A stretch of DNA of 64,000 nucleotides from Archivesica marissinica (Eukaryota; Mollusca; Bivalvia; Venerida; Vesicomyidae), in NCBI GenBank assembly GCA_014843695.1, contig CM026400.1, positions 46,564,221-46,628,220 on the forward strand, given 5' to 3'. Every line of letters begins with the position of its first letter. Position 1 is the first letter of the stretch. Shown in pieces: positions 1-9,774 of this stretch. The translations under genes were made by a program, and so were the position numbers. The notes under the pieces were generated by a model. It ran no database searches, was not told the origin of the DNA, and saw only the letters and a program-made list of their open reading frames with translations.

Positions 1-90
1 GTATTTACATAAACATGTTTCCAAGTTGGAATATTAATTTTAGCCTCAGTGATAAACGTGTATACAGAATTAAAGAACACGGCAACAAAA

Positions 91-560
91 GTTTTGCGCT
101 GGAATATTAATTATAGAGTACAGCGAGTTATGTCAAGTTTTGCTCTGGAATATTAATTATAGAGTACAGCGAGTTATGTCAAGTTTTGCGCTGGAATATT
201 AATTATAGAGTACAGCGAGTTATGTCAAGTTTTGCGCTGGAATATTAATTATAGAGTACAGCGAGTTGTGTCAAGTTTTCCGCTGGAATATTAATTATAG
301 AGTACAGCGAGTTGTGTCAAGTTTTGCGCTGGAATATTAATTATAGAGTACAGCGAGTTGTGTCAAGTTTTGCGCTGGAATATTAATTATAGAGTACAGC
401 GAGTTGTGTCAAGTTTTGCGCTGGAATATTAATTATAGAGTACAGCGAGTTATGTCAAGCTTTGCGCTGGAATATTAATTATAGAGTACAGCGAGTTGTG
501 TCAAGCTTTGCGCTGGAATATTAATTATAGAGTACAGCGAGTTATGTCAAGTTTTGTGCT
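91..560. repeat. 46-bp minisatellite, about 10 units
   Basis: Units start at 91, 137, 183 and so on to 551, with a strict 46-bp step and only scattered substitutions (tgcgct/tgctct/ccgct; gttatg/gttgtg). The single-copy ancestor of the unit is visible at 6040-6090 within the homologous segment. Here it has expanded exactly where a type-1 snoRNA would be expected: the left flank at 1-90 is the same sequence that precedes the snoRNA at 11036. Confidence 0.93.
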
Positions 561-644
561 ATTGCTTCGCCAAGCAATATATTTTAATATTGATGGATGC
601 AATTTTATTATATTTGGTACAAATATTATTCATTTCCATACTGT

Positions 645-735
645 CTGCCTCCATGGTTGAGTGATTTAGGTCGCTGACTTGTTTACCACTGTAACCTATC
701 GTCAATGACGGTGGTCACTGCTTAAAGGCCTGCAG
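645..735 (+). mobile_element. Degenerate tRNA-SINE head
   Basis: The segment resembles the tRNA-like head of the better preserved SINE at 9115-9365 (gcctccatggttgagtg, then ggtcgctgacttg and accactgtaacctatc). The B-box has been lost. A sister copy sits at 6173-6250. From 735 to 950 nothing else is recognised. Confidence 0.5.
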
Positions 736-950
736 GTTGACCTATATTTGACCTTAAACACACAAGGAATAGCGGTACAAATCTGACGGTCGACGCACAT
801 CATATTTGCCACATGCGAGGCCCTGCATGGTATACATCTAATACATGAGCACCACTTATATCTATTATGACCCACGTACATATCAGAGGTTATAAATTGC
901 TGAAATTGAAGTTCTGTATTTTTATAGTACTTACAACTGGTATAAACAAT

Positions 951-1445
951 TCAACTCCACTTATGGCCCAAATAAGGCTGGTTGCGCGGGTTAGGCAGCC
1001 AGTTCCTGCATTGCTGTACCACACATTCAGGCATCAGTTCCCTCTTATGCCAAGTACAGTCTCCTCTTCTAGCCGCTACTTTTCTCTCTATATATCTGAC
1101 ATCTTTCCATGCGCCACAATTATATAGCATTGCCCAAAACCTCCTGTATAGAAGCTTTCTCTCATGTGAATTTAGATTATGCGGTGGACGATTATTAGCA
1201 GGCCACCAAAGTTGTTTGTTCTGTTCATTTATTATGCAAGGGGAACACAAGCACAGTGGACACTCAGCAACACCTTCAGCATGCTGAGGCATAGGGGGAG
1301 GTACGTAAGCAGCCTCTGCAACGGGCATGGCGGTGGCTGTTTCTTCTATTTCCATCTCTACGTCCCAGTTCTTATTTTGCAAGAAAGTCAGCAATTCTTT
1401 TCTCTGCTCATCAGTTACATACATTGTTATTTTACTCAATGGCAT
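951..1445 (-). CDS. Uncharacterised Cys-rich protein with P2X7-cytoplasmic-tail-like domain
   Basis: An intact 164-codon single-exon ORF. The N-terminal third is polar (MYVTDEQRKELLTFLQ). A cysteine cluster CPLCLCSPC lies near residues 62-70, and the C-terminal half is rich in W, R and C (RRFWAMLYNCGAW, MPECVVQQCRNWLPNP, GHKW at the end). This architecture matches from memory a large lineage-expanded family in molluscs and cnidarians whose C-terminal part resembles the zinc-binding cytoplasmic tail of P2X7 receptors. No transmembrane receptor part is present, so it is not a channel. It lies antisense to the snoRNA array and probably inside the RPS8 intron. No TATA box or poly(A) signal was identified with confidence. 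Its function is unknown, and it may be a mobile or recently retroposed copy. Confidence 0.6.
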   Translation of the reverse strand: MPLSKITMYVTDEQRKELLTFLQNKNWDVEMEIEETATAMPVAEAAYVPPPMPQHAEGVAECPLCLCSPCIINEQNKQLWWPANNRPPHNLNSHERKLLYRRFWAMLYNCGAWKDVRYIERKVAARRGDCTWHKRELMPECVVQQCRNWLPNPRNQPYLGHKWS

Positions 1446-2040
1446 CTTGTAGAAATCGGCAGAATATGTGTAATACTCGTATGTTCAAGAGATTATAATT
1501 ATAATATTATACATGTACTCATAGCATTCACTGTGATTATTATGTAGCATCAATATCGGTAAACACACACTGACACAGAGAAATATTTAAAATATAACAG
1601 AAAACTTGCGAATAATACTGTAGATATATAATTAAATGAAGTATGAAGGTTACCATATAACGAACACATATAGTTTATTCATATAAATACATACATATTA
1701 TATACATACATATTTGATTAGGTCAACACATGAACTGAATTTTGAATTAGATTGCACAGATCACAACCATAGCGCACATTATACATGTATAGAAATTATC
1801 AGTCTCAGTGATTACGCTACGGCTGATGAGGCACCTACATAACATGTAATCTATGTCCCTGGGCTGATCTGGATTATGTAGTTTGAATACTCATAACTAT
1901 CAATTTTCTTTACAATCAATAATACACGTTTACTTAAATTGTCGGGGCCTCATTTTGACTAATTCTCAGCTCACAGAGTGATCGTGCATATTAACCGTTA
2001 GAAAATACTTATACGCCAAATTATACTGAATGTACTGCTA
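1446..2040. other. AT-rich spacer, nothing recognised
   Basis: Low-GC sequence with ATATA-type microsatellite patches around 1680-1710. No exon, RNA fold or repeat family was recognised. Confidence 0.5.
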
Positions 2041-2315
2041 CATTGTTGATACAAGCCACTAATCACATGGAACAGGTAGTAAAGTATAAATCTTTACAAT
2101 TGGACGGAGTCAACCTGCAGGCCTTTAAGAGTACTGCTCCGGCATGTCACATTTACAAAATGTATATGAAAAACTGTTTCGTACAGAGTTTGGTGCATAA
2201 AGTACTGGAACCTGCCCAGGAAAGGTGCCGGGCGATATAGCCCCACATGGTTTCTATCTAATGCATGCATACAACCCAAACAAACAAACAGATCCATACT
2301 TGCTGGCTTCATTAA

Positions 2316-3440
2316 CCCTTTCCCTCATAATAAAAAGTCATATCAGGACCAATAACTGTACCCTGTCCCCATAAGGTATTTCAGGAAAAACTGATAAAAT
2401 GACCCCTATCATGTTTAACCCTGTTTTCCCTGATAAAAACTTACTTTAATATATTTATGGTAAGAATAAAAAATTTAGAAAAATAAATGTTTTCAACGAT
2501 ATAATTTTTAAAAGAAACTTTTTAGTATTTACTTAGATATGGAGGTGTAAATATTGGACATGCAGGTTTTGGAGACTAATTATTATATTCGACTATATTT
2601 GTTTATTTAATAGTTAATAGTGCATGGAAAAGGGCGTGGCAACCTAAGTTGATTAAATCAATTTCCTAAATCAATTGGACTTTCTGATTAAAGACTCCAC
2701 CCACATGGGTTTATTACCCTCTGTTTAGCTGGCAACATTAGCCATTCCATGAGGCTACAACACACATCCTTTGATATCAACAAGTTCCTAAGACACCGCC
2801 CTGTGTATTTCGAACTGGATGCTTCCTGTCCAACTGTTGTCATGCCGACATTAGTCGGTAATTAGCATTAAAACCTTTGAACCCAAATGTTATTACCCTG
2901 CTGTATAGCAAAAAACATCATGCTTGCATAACATTATGACTTACATGCACTTTGATCTATAGCCATGGTTATACAACAGAAACTTCAAACACCTGCATCA
3001 TCCCCCCGCACCAGGGAACCCATTTAATGCATCATAATGTCACCTGATAAATGTTCTAATTTCATTCTAATTTTAAACCATACACATGAATTGGCCTGTG
3101 AATTAGCACTGTGGAAATTTACCAAATACCTAGATATTTTTATGCAAGCTAATGAATGGGTTTGCCCGGAGTAGTTGCTATTTTTAGATTTATTTTCATT
3201 TATCTGCAGACATTTATAGATATGTTCTTGTTGTATATTGAAACATATTTTGACCGCTTTTCTGCCGTATTTAAGTAGCGAAAATGATGGATTTAAAACG
3301 GACACGTAAAAACACGTATATATCAGGATAGTGGTATGGTCGTATATATACGTATATATCAGGTGCCCGATAACACGTAGAAATACGTATATATCAGGTG
3401 GCCGATAACGCGTAGAAATACGTATATATCAGGGTATGGG
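2316..3440. mobile_element. piggyBac-like non-autonomous element (TTAA target duplication)
   Basis: The 1,125-bp segment begins CCCTTTCCCT and ends ATCAGGGTATGGG. It is flanked on both sides by TTAA (2312-2315 and 3441-3444). The termini are imperfect inverted repeats (CCCtttCCCTcATA against CCCataCCCTgATA). The paralogous module B keeps the uninterrupted site (cattaagagatc, TTAA at 6423-6426), so this insertion post-dates the duplication. CCC...GGG ends at TTAA are typical of piggyBac-superfamily elements. There is no transposase ORF; internal sequence is non-coding and contains repeated CGTATATATCAGG motifs near its right end. Confidence 0.8.
3300..3435. repeat. Short array of cgtatatatcagg motifs
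   Basis: Four imperfect repeats of a motif containing acgtatatatcagg, separated by ccgataacacgtagaaat-type spacers, sit just inside the right end of the TTAA-flanked element. They may be subterminal transposase-binding repeats. Confidence 0.6.
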
Positions 3441-3600
3441 TTAAGAGATCTTAATAAGGTAGAACAATCACCCAAAGTATTATCACAGTCTTCTGTAAAA
3501 TAAATGATTTTGGTTTTTAACTTTGGATACGAATATACAATGTATTGAACCAGATACTGTTTATGAATAATTCCCCACCATTGACCAATGTATCGCTGGG

Positions 3601-3678
3601 TTGTTTACAATGATGATGAATATTCTTTGGAGACCTTTTGAAGAACCATGAGTAATGTTAGGAATACCGAGTAGATAA
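3601..3678 (+). ncRNA. C/D snoRNA, type 3, copy A (degenerate D box)
   Basis: The C box ATGATGA is at 3610-3616. The terminal stem is TTGTTTAC (3601-3608) with GTAGATAA (3671-3678), 8 bp including two G-U pairs. The D box reads CCGA (3667-3670) instead of CTGA, unlike copies B and C, so this copy is probably not processed. The internal segment tctttggagacctt can pair with a conserved 28S segment (AAGGTCTCCAAGG, recalled). The methylated position is not assigned because no clear D' box follows. Confidence 0.6.
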
Positions 3679-3770
3679 ACCAGCTCCAAGTTGATGTGCT
3701 TCTGTAGTGCAATAGTTAGTAAAATGTTTTAAGTATTATTCATAATATAGTGGGTACATGCAATTAAATA

Positions 3771-3850
3771 GTTTGCAATGATGAAAATTCTTAGGACACC
3801 TTTTAATGAATCATGCGAAAATCTTCAGCGTTACCAAATCCTGAGCAAAC
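3771..3850 (+). ncRNA. C/D snoRNA, type 2 (SNORD58-like), copy A
   Basis: GTTTGC/GCAAAC terminal stem, extendable to ATAGTTTGC/GCAAACTAT. The C box ATGATGA is at 3778-3784 and the D box CTGA at 3841-3844. It carries the guide cttaggacacctttt, the same antisense element I recall from vertebrate SNORD58, complementary to 28S AAAGGTGTCCTAAG and directing methylation of a G (human G4198, from memory). It is 80 nt, a normal C/D snoRNA size. Confidence 0.82.
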
Positions 3851-4078
3851 TATATGTACTTTTAGCATCGTATTTATCCAAGTTTTAGCCTGGACTTTTT
3901 ATAGCAAGCCTGGGAGATTGGTCAGTAAGTAAAGTGGAAACATTGGTTAGATAAAAAAGATATCTGCACCAGTTTAATCATTGACTCGACTTACGGACAG
4001 TTACATATGTATATGATGATGGAGTTGCAGTATTTTCTAGAATACAGTTGTACTCTGCATCAATTTTTATTAAAGACT

Positions 4079-4311
4079 GTCTTCATGTCGGTTTCCTTGG
4101 CATTTCTGCCTTCATGTCGGTTTCCTTGGCATTTCTACTTCTGCCTTCGTGTTGGTTTCCTTGGCATTTCTACTTCTGCCTTCATGTCGGTTTCCTTGGC
4201 ATTTCTACTTCTGCCTTCATGTCGGTTTCCTTGGCATTTCTACTTCTGCCTTCATGTCGGTTTCCTTGGCATTTCTACTTCTGCCTTCATGTCGGATTCC
4301 TTGGCATTTCT
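4079..4311. repeat. 35-bp minisatellite, about 6.5 units (copy A)
   Basis: The unit is cttcatgtcggtttccttgg followed by catttctacttctgc, repeated with a 35-bp step. Because 35 is not a multiple of 3, it opens overlapping spurious reading frames. The array lies between type-2 and type-1 snoRNAs and is shared with module B (7018-7290). Confidence 0.9.
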
Positions 4312-4361
4312 AATTGACTGATGTACTCGAGTGCCAACTGATTGTTTAGATGAATTGATTC

Positions 4362-4442
4362 AACTTGCAATGATGACAACAAACTTAGGACACCTTTTAA
4401 TCAAACCATGTAAACACACAGTTACCGTTGCCTGAGCAAGTC
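4362..4442 (+). ncRNA. C/D snoRNA, type 1 (SNORD58-like), copy A1
   Basis: 81 nt with an ACTTGC/GCAAGT stem (the outer A-C pair is lost), C box ATGATGA at 4370-4376, D box CTGA at 4432-4435, and the guide cttaggacacctttt in the 5' half. It differs from copy A2 at several loop positions (acaaactt, ccgttgcctga). Confidence 0.8.
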
Positions 4443-4979
4443 TGGACTGCATTAACACCTTGATCGACTTCTTTCGAGTTACTTTTAAACATATTTCTGA
4501 TCTTAACATTGTTGATTACCCGAAATAATGTTGGATATTGTTGTGTTTGTAATATATGACAACAAATGATAAGCCTTATGTGCATACCTTGATTACGATG
4601 ATACCTCAGTGTAGCTCTGATGTTGTATCTAGTGTAAGATTCAGTTTAGCGTGTGTACATGTAGGTGCGTAGTTTGCAATCATTGCTTTGGCCAATGCAT
4701 ATTTTCCCAATAATATTTTTAGTCTACAAAATGTCAGGAATGTTTTTATTGACAAGGAGCAAAATGCACCTATTTGTTGGTTATTTTCATGGAGTAATTT
4801 ACAATGCAATTCCGGTTAATTTTAAACTTGGGAAATAATTACTTACCTCAGCTTTTAGTAGTGTATTCCTAGTGTTTGGAGATTTTTGTCGCGTCTATAT
4901 CAGTTTGAAGAGATAATTAGCTTGTAGATTTTATGTGTTCCAAATAAATTTTGAATGGAGCTGCCTGTTCCGTTTGTTC

Positions 4980-5054
4980 AACAGGCAGATGATGTTTTGT
5001 TTTATCATCTTTCGACTGAAGTTTCATGTTGTAGATTTCCTGCTGAGTATGTTT
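4980..5054 (+). ncRNA. C/D snoRNA, type 4, copy A (weakened)
   Basis: Homologous to the intact copy at 11712. The C-box region is ATGATGT, the internal D' CTGA is at 5015-5018 with the guide catctttcga before it, and the D box CTGA is at 5043-5046. The 3' stem strand has a deletion, so the 8-bp terminal stem seen in other copies cannot form. It is probably a decaying copy. Confidence 0.55.
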
Positions 5055-5316
5055 CAATCTTTTTCTTACTGGATAAAGGACTTTGGAAAAGAATAATCAA
5101 TTGTGCATTTTTCGTATCTCCAGGCATAGTTATGTACTATGTAGGGTCGTTCTTAAATGCAACAATAAATACAGTGATTAGCATCGTTGGATGATAGTCG
5201 TTTTACACTTTCATCTTGGTAACTGATCTGTAACAATTATGTTCAGCTATTTACTGTTTTAGCCTCGGTGATAAAAATATATACCCGAATTAAGGAACTC
5301 GGCAACAAAAGTTTTC

Positions 5317-5397
5317 GACTTGCAATGATGACAATCAACTTAGGACACCTTTTAATCCAACCATGTAAAAACACAGTTACCGTTACCTGAGCAAGTC
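5317..5397 (+). ncRNA. C/D snoRNA, type 1 (SNORD58-like), copy A2
   Basis: The terminal stem is a perfect 10 bp (TTCGACTTGC/GCAAGTCGAA, 5314-5323 with 5391-5400). C box ATGATGA is at 5325-5331 and D box CTGA at 5387-5390; the guide is cttaggacacctttt. This is the best-folded member of the array with copy B2 (8341). The 28S target is inferred from identity of the guide with vertebrate SNORD58. Confidence 0.88.
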
Positions 5398-5439
5398 GAA
5401 ACATTGATCGCATGATACTACTCAATGCAGAGGAAATAC

Positions 5440-5690
5440 TGGTCATGAAAAACGATAGTGATGATTTTGTTGGAAATATATATATATAGTTTGGTTGAAT
5501 TACCGGGTAATAAAACGATAGTGATGATTTTGTTGGAAATATATATATAGTTTGGTTGAATTACCGGGTAATAAAACGATAGTGATGATTTTGTTGGAAA
5601 TATATATATAGTTTGGTTGAATTACCGGGTAATAAAACGATAGTGATGATTTTGTTGGAAATATATACAAAGTTTGGTTGAATTAATGTT
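5440..5690. repeat. About 63-bp tandem repeat, 4 units
   Basis: Units contain acgatagtgatgattttgtt, ggaaatatatatatag and tttggttgaattaccgggta, with dinucleotide TA length variation. A single unexpanded unit is visible at 10540-10590, after copy C's type-1 snoRNA. Confidence 0.85.
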
Positions 5691-6172
5691 TTCTAAATAC
5701 CGAGTTCTTAAATTCTATAATCGTAGATTCCTAGAAATACCGTAGTTACCTTCGTATACAGCACGTTTAATCTTCCTCTTTTTAGAGTCAAACTTTTTAA
5801 TAAAAAAATTATCGAGATTAATTCTTGGTGTTCACAAAAAAAGATCCTCCTTTTTTGTTTCAGTATTTTGATAGATTTCCTCGTTTTTCACCAATTTTAC
5901 GATTGTTGCATATTAATCTATTGTGCATACCATATCGGATACGTGTAGCTACGATTATCCGCTCCTTTTGGCAGGGTGGTATAGAAAAATCTCCATCTCG
6001 GATCAGTTGTGAATGTATTTACATAAACATGTTTCCCAGTTGGAATATTAATTATAGAGTACAGCGAGTTATGTCAAGTTTTGTGCTATTGCTTCGCCAA
6101 GCAATATATTTTAATATTGATGGATGCAATTTTATTATATTTGGTACAAATATTATTCATTTCCATACTGTC

Positions 6173-6385
6173 TGCCTCCATGGTTGAGTGATTTAGGTCG
6201 CTGACTGTTTACCACTGTAACCTATCGTCAATGATGGTGGTCACTGCTTAAGAGTACTGCTCCTGCATGTCACATTTACAAAATGTATATGAAAAGTTTG
6301 GCCGCTTGGTGTACCAAGTACTGGAACCTGCCCAGGAAAGGTGCCGGGCGATATAGCCCCTAATGGTTCTAATGCATGCATAAAA
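6173..6385 (+). mobile_element. Degenerate tRNA-derived SINE
   Basis: A tRNA-like head (6173-6245) is followed by a body matching 9215-9350 (tacaaaatgtatatgaaaag, accaagtactggaacctgcc, caggaaaggtgccgggcgat). The copy at about 2120-2275 keeps only the body. Confidence 0.6.
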
Positions 6386-6541
6386 CCCAAACAAACGAAC
6401 AGATCCATACTTGCTGGCTTCATTAAGAGATCTTAATAATGTAGAACAATTCTTATGGTAGTCTTTGGTATTGAACATACAATGTATTGAACATACAATG
6501 TTTATGAATAATTCCCCACCATTGACCAATGTATTGCTGGG

Positions 6542-6619
6542 TTGTTTACAATGATGATGAATATTCTTTGGAGACCTTTTGATGAATCATGAGTAATGTT
6601 AGGAATACTGAGTAGATAA
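6542..6619 (+). ncRNA. C/D snoRNA, type 3, copy B
   Basis: C box ATGATGA is at 6551-6557, the D box is an intact CTGA (6608-6611), and the terminal stem TTGTTTAC/GTAGATAA encloses 78 nt. The guide candidate is tctttggagacctt. This copy looks functional, unlike copy A with CCGA. Confidence 0.72.
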
Positions 6620-6710
6620 ACCAGCTCCAAGTTGATGTGCTTCTGTAGTGCAATAGTTAGTAAAATGCTTAACTATAATTCATAATATAGTGGGTACATG
6701 CAGTTAAATA

Positions 6711-6790
6711 GTTTGCAATGATGAAAATTCTTAGGACACCTTTTAATGAATCATGCGAAAATCTTCAGCGTTACCAAATCCTGAGCAAAC
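6711..6790 (+). ncRNA. C/D snoRNA, type 2 (SNORD58-like), copy B
   Basis: Virtually identical to the copy at 3771: stem GTTTGC/GCAAAC, C box ATGATGA, D box CTGA at 6781-6784, and the conserved guide. The near-identity suggests recent duplication or conversion. Confidence 0.82.
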
Positions 6791-7017
6791 TATATGTACT
6801 TTTAGCATTGTATTGATCCAAGTTTTAGCCTGGACTTTTTATAGCAAGCCTGGGATATTGGTCAGTAAGTAAAGTGGAAACATTGGTTAGATAAACAAAA
6901 TGTCTGCACCAGTTAATCATTGACTCGACTTACGGACAGTTACATATGTATATGATGGAGTTGCAGTATTTTCTAGAATACAGTTGTACTCTGCATCAAT
7001 TTTTATTAAAGACCGTC

Positions 7018-7290
7018 TTCATGTCGGTTTCCTTTGCATTTCTACTTCTGTCTTCATGTCGGTTTCCTTGGCATTTCTACTTCAGCCTTCATGTCGGTTT
7101 CCTTTGCATTTCTACTTCTGCCTTCATGTTGGTTTCCTTGGCATTTCTACTTCTGCCTTCATGTCGGTTTCCATGACATTTCTACTTCAGCCTTCATGTT
7201 GGTTTCCTTTGCATTTCTACTTCTGCCTTCATGTCAGATTCCTTTGCATTTCTACTTCTGCCTTCGTGTCAGTTTCCTTGGCATTTCTAA
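7018..7290. repeat. 35-bp minisatellite, about 8 units (copy B)
   Basis: Same unit as at 4079-4311 but with more units and more internal variants (tttgcatt/ttggcatt, cttcagcc/cttctgcc), so the array has changed in length since the segmental duplication. Confidence 0.9.
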
Positions 7291-7377
7291 TTGACTGATG
7301 TACTCGAGTGCCAACTGATTACAAAAAACGAAAAGTAGTGGATTGTCGGAATAATGTATTGTTAGATGAATTGATTG

Positions 7378-7458
7378 GACTTGCAATGATGACAACAAAC
7401 TTAGGACACCTTTTAATCAAACCATGTAAAAACACAGTTACCGTTACCTGAGCAAGTC
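7378..7458 (+). ncRNA. C/D snoRNA, type 1 (SNORD58-like), copy B1
   Basis: 81 nt with stem GACTTGC/GCAAGTC, C box ATGATGA, D box CTGA at 7448-7451, and guide cttaggacacctttt. Here the first stem base is restored compared with copy A1 (A to G), giving a full 7-bp stem. Confidence 0.85.
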
Positions 7459-8013
7459 AAGACTGCATTAACACCTCGATCGACTTCATTCGAGTTACTT
7501 TAAGCAAATATCTGATCTTAAATTACTTTTTACCGAAGTAATGTTTTGATATTCTTGTGTTTGTAAGATATGACAACAAATGATGAGCCTTATGTGCATA
7601 CCTTGATTACGATGATACCTCAGTGTAGCTCTGATGTTGTACGTTAATCCAAACTCGTTGATGTCAACTGAATGTTGTATCTAGTGTAAGATTCAGTGTA
7701 ATGCGTGTACATGTAGGTGCGTAGTTTGCCATCATTGCTTTGGCCAATACATATATTCCCAATTATGTTTTTAGTCTACAAAATTTCAGGAATATTTTTA
7801 TGGACAAGGAGCAATTTGTTGATTATTTTTTCGGTGAGTAATTTACGTTGCAATTCCGGTTAATTTTAAGTTATGGAAATAATAGTAGTATATACCTAGT
7901 GTTTGGAGATTTGTATCCTGTCTGCGTCAGTTTGAAGAGGGTCCGGTCCATAGTAGTACGTACATATCGTTTAGAAAATAAATTTTGAATGAAGCTGCGT
8001 GTTCTGTTTGTTC

Positions 8014-8088
8014 AACGGGCAGATGATGTTTTGTTTTACCATCTTTCGACTGAAGTTTCGTGTTGTAGATTTCCTGCTGATGCCTGTT
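8014..8088 (+). ncRNA. C/D snoRNA, type 4, copy B
   Basis: Terminal stem AACGGGCA (8014-8021) with TGCCTGTT (8081-8088), 8 bp including one G-U. The C box is ATGATGT (one mismatch), the D' CTGA lies within gactgaag at 8049-8052, and the D box CTGA is at 8077-8080. The D' guide accatctttcg is complementary to 28S CGAAAGATGGT; the fifth base upstream of D' pairs with an A, the rule for 2'-O-methylation. I recall this as the SNORD32A/SNORD51 site in human. Confidence 0.72.
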
Positions 8089-8340
8089 TCAATCTTTTTC
8101 TTACTGGATCGAGAACTTTGAAAAAGAATAATTGTGCATTTTCGTATCTCCAGACATAGTTATGTACTATGTAGGGTCGTTCTTAAATGCAACAATAAAT
8201 ACAGTGATTAGCATCGTTGGATGATAGTCGTTTTACACTTTCATCTTGGTAACTGATCTGTAACAATTATGTTCAGCTATTTACGATTTAAGTGATAAAT
8301 AAACATATACTGAATTAAGAACTCGGCAACAAAAGTTTTC

Positions 8341-8421
8341 GACTTGCAATGATGACAATCAACTTAGGACACCTTTTAATCCAACCATGTAAAAACACAG
8401 TTACCGTTACCTGAGCAAGTC
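8341..8421 (+). ncRNA. C/D snoRNA, type 1 (SNORD58-like), copy B2
   Basis: Sequence identical to copy A2 across the 81-nt core; stem TTCGACTTGC/GCAAGTCGAA, C box ATGATGA, D box CTGA at 8411-8414. Flanks have diverged more than the core, which suggests selection or conversion on the RNA. Confidence 0.88.
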
Positions 8422-8842
8422 GAACCACTGATTGTATGGTGATATACCCAAAACTGGAAATACTAGCCATGAAAACCAATAATGACTTGGACATATATAT
8501 ATATATAAAGTTTTTTTAAAATTAATGTTAGTTTCTCAATACTTGGTTATGAAATTATATAATTGATTCCCAGAAACACTTGGCCTTGTATACAGGGGCT
8601 GTGAATCTTCCTACTTTTGTGTCAAAATCTTGAAAACATGTCAGATTTTGTCCAAGCTGTTAAAAGATATTTTTCACTTTGGGAGATTTGATACTTTGTC
8701 TCTGTGCTTGCTGGCTTCATAAAGAGATCTTAATACGTTAGAACCATCGCTCCATCACAAATGATTTTGGTCTTGGATATCGAACATATTGAACCAGATA
8801 TTTTTATGAACAACTCTCCACCATTGACCAATGTATTGCTGG

Positions 8843-8920
8843 TTGTTTACAATGATGATGAATATTCTTTGGAGACCTTTTGATGAACCATGAGTAATGT
8901 TAGGAATACTGAGTAGATAA
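8843..8920 (+). ncRNA. C/D snoRNA, type 3, copy C
   Basis: C box ATGATGA, D box CTGA at 8909-8912, stem TTGTTTAC/GTAGATAA, 78 nt. It differs from copy B at only one or two bases. Confidence 0.72.
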
Positions 8921-9001
8921 ACCAGCTCCAAGTTAATGTTGTTCAAAATGTTTTAAGTATAATTCATAGTACCGGTATATCGGGTACAGGCAGTTGGAAT
9001 A

Positions 9002-9081
9002 GTTTGCAATGATGAAAATTCTTAGGACACCTTTTAATGAACCATGCGAAAATCTTCAGCGTTACCAAAACCTGAGCAAAC
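9002..9081 (+). ncRNA. C/D snoRNA, type 2 (SNORD58-like), copy C
   Basis: Stem GTTTGC/GCAAAC, C box ATGATGA, D box CTGA at 9072-9075, conserved guide. A SINE starts about 35 bp downstream and breaks the module: the 35-bp minisatellite and the first type-1 copy are missing here. Confidence 0.8.
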
Positions 9082-9114
9082 TACAAGTTTATCTTGGCTC
9101 TATTACGAAACAAG

Positions 9115-9365
9115 GTCCGCCTCCGTGGTAGAGTGGTTACGGTCGCTGACTTGTATACCACTGTAACCTATCATCACTGATGGTCACGGGTTCGAGCCCC
9201 GCTCAGACCGTGTCTCATTTATATGAAAAAGTTAGCAGTTTTCTTATGGAGGTTGGTGCACCCAAGTACTGGTTAACCGCTGGAGCCTGCCCAGGAAAGG
9301 TGTTGGGTAAACTGCCCGCCGGCGATATAGCCCATATGGTGCTGATGCAGGCGTAAAACCCGAAA
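9115..9365 (+). mobile_element. tRNA-derived SINE (best-preserved copy of its family)
   Basis: The tRNA-like head has an A box (tggtagagtggttacgg) and B box (gggttcgagcccc). The body contains aggttggtgcacccaagtac and tggttaaccgctggagcctg. An antisense fragment of the same family is at 12310-12450. It is not a tRNA gene: no cloverleaf closes and the body is SINE-like. Confidence 0.72.
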
Positions 9366-9377
9366 TAACATAACTAT

Positions 9378-9556
9378 TACGAAACAAATTCTTACAACTT
9401 ATATTAATCACTGTCGAGACCTCATTCCTCGTGGAATCTGTCGCCACGAGGGAGATAGAAGAGACAATGTGGAATTTAAATGCCTTGTCTTATGGGCAGT
9501 GCCAATTGTTAGCGACTCCAGCATGTCTCAAAGCTAACACGCTATCACAACTTCCA
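9378..9556 (-). mobile_element. tRNA-derived SINE, 'cgaaacaagttctta' family
   Basis: Antisense copy matching elements at 22195, 32800 and 35943 (acttatattaatcac, gagacctcattcct, gaatttaaatgccttg). The tRNA-like head is degraded at the right end (aacacgctatcacaacttcc). Confidence 0.68.
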
Positions 9557-9774
9557 TCGATTTAAAAGACTGTGATGAAATTCTATGTGTGTAGAGATTA
9601 TACATGTATTACATGTTGGTCTTAATGAGTGCATTTGTCATAGTTACCCTGAACGTCTTTGTTTCCATACTAAATTGCTCTTGTAGTAGAAGCTAGTCTG
9701 TAATCATGACAATTGTGTATCTGTGGAATTCGCAAGACCTCCACTTGTAGATGGTTCCATGTGATTTAAAAAAA

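Noticed and set aside
4007..4321. Repetitive hydrophobic ORFs (also at 6946-7298)
   Set aside because: Frames through the 35-bp minisatellite; the three frames encode rotated versions of the same peptide.
4590..4630. Possible extra C/D snoRNA (gatgata ... ctctgatg)
   Set aside because: Only about 30 nt between boxes and no terminal stem.
5825..6187. 120-codon ORF (+)
   Set aside because: No family resemblance, and it crosses a boundary between repeat modules; its homologous segment at 10700-11000 does not keep the frame.
9115..9212. Functional tRNA gene
   Set aside because: A and B boxes are present but acceptor and anticodon stems do not close, and a SINE body follows. The same applies at 26045, 36450 and 62398.
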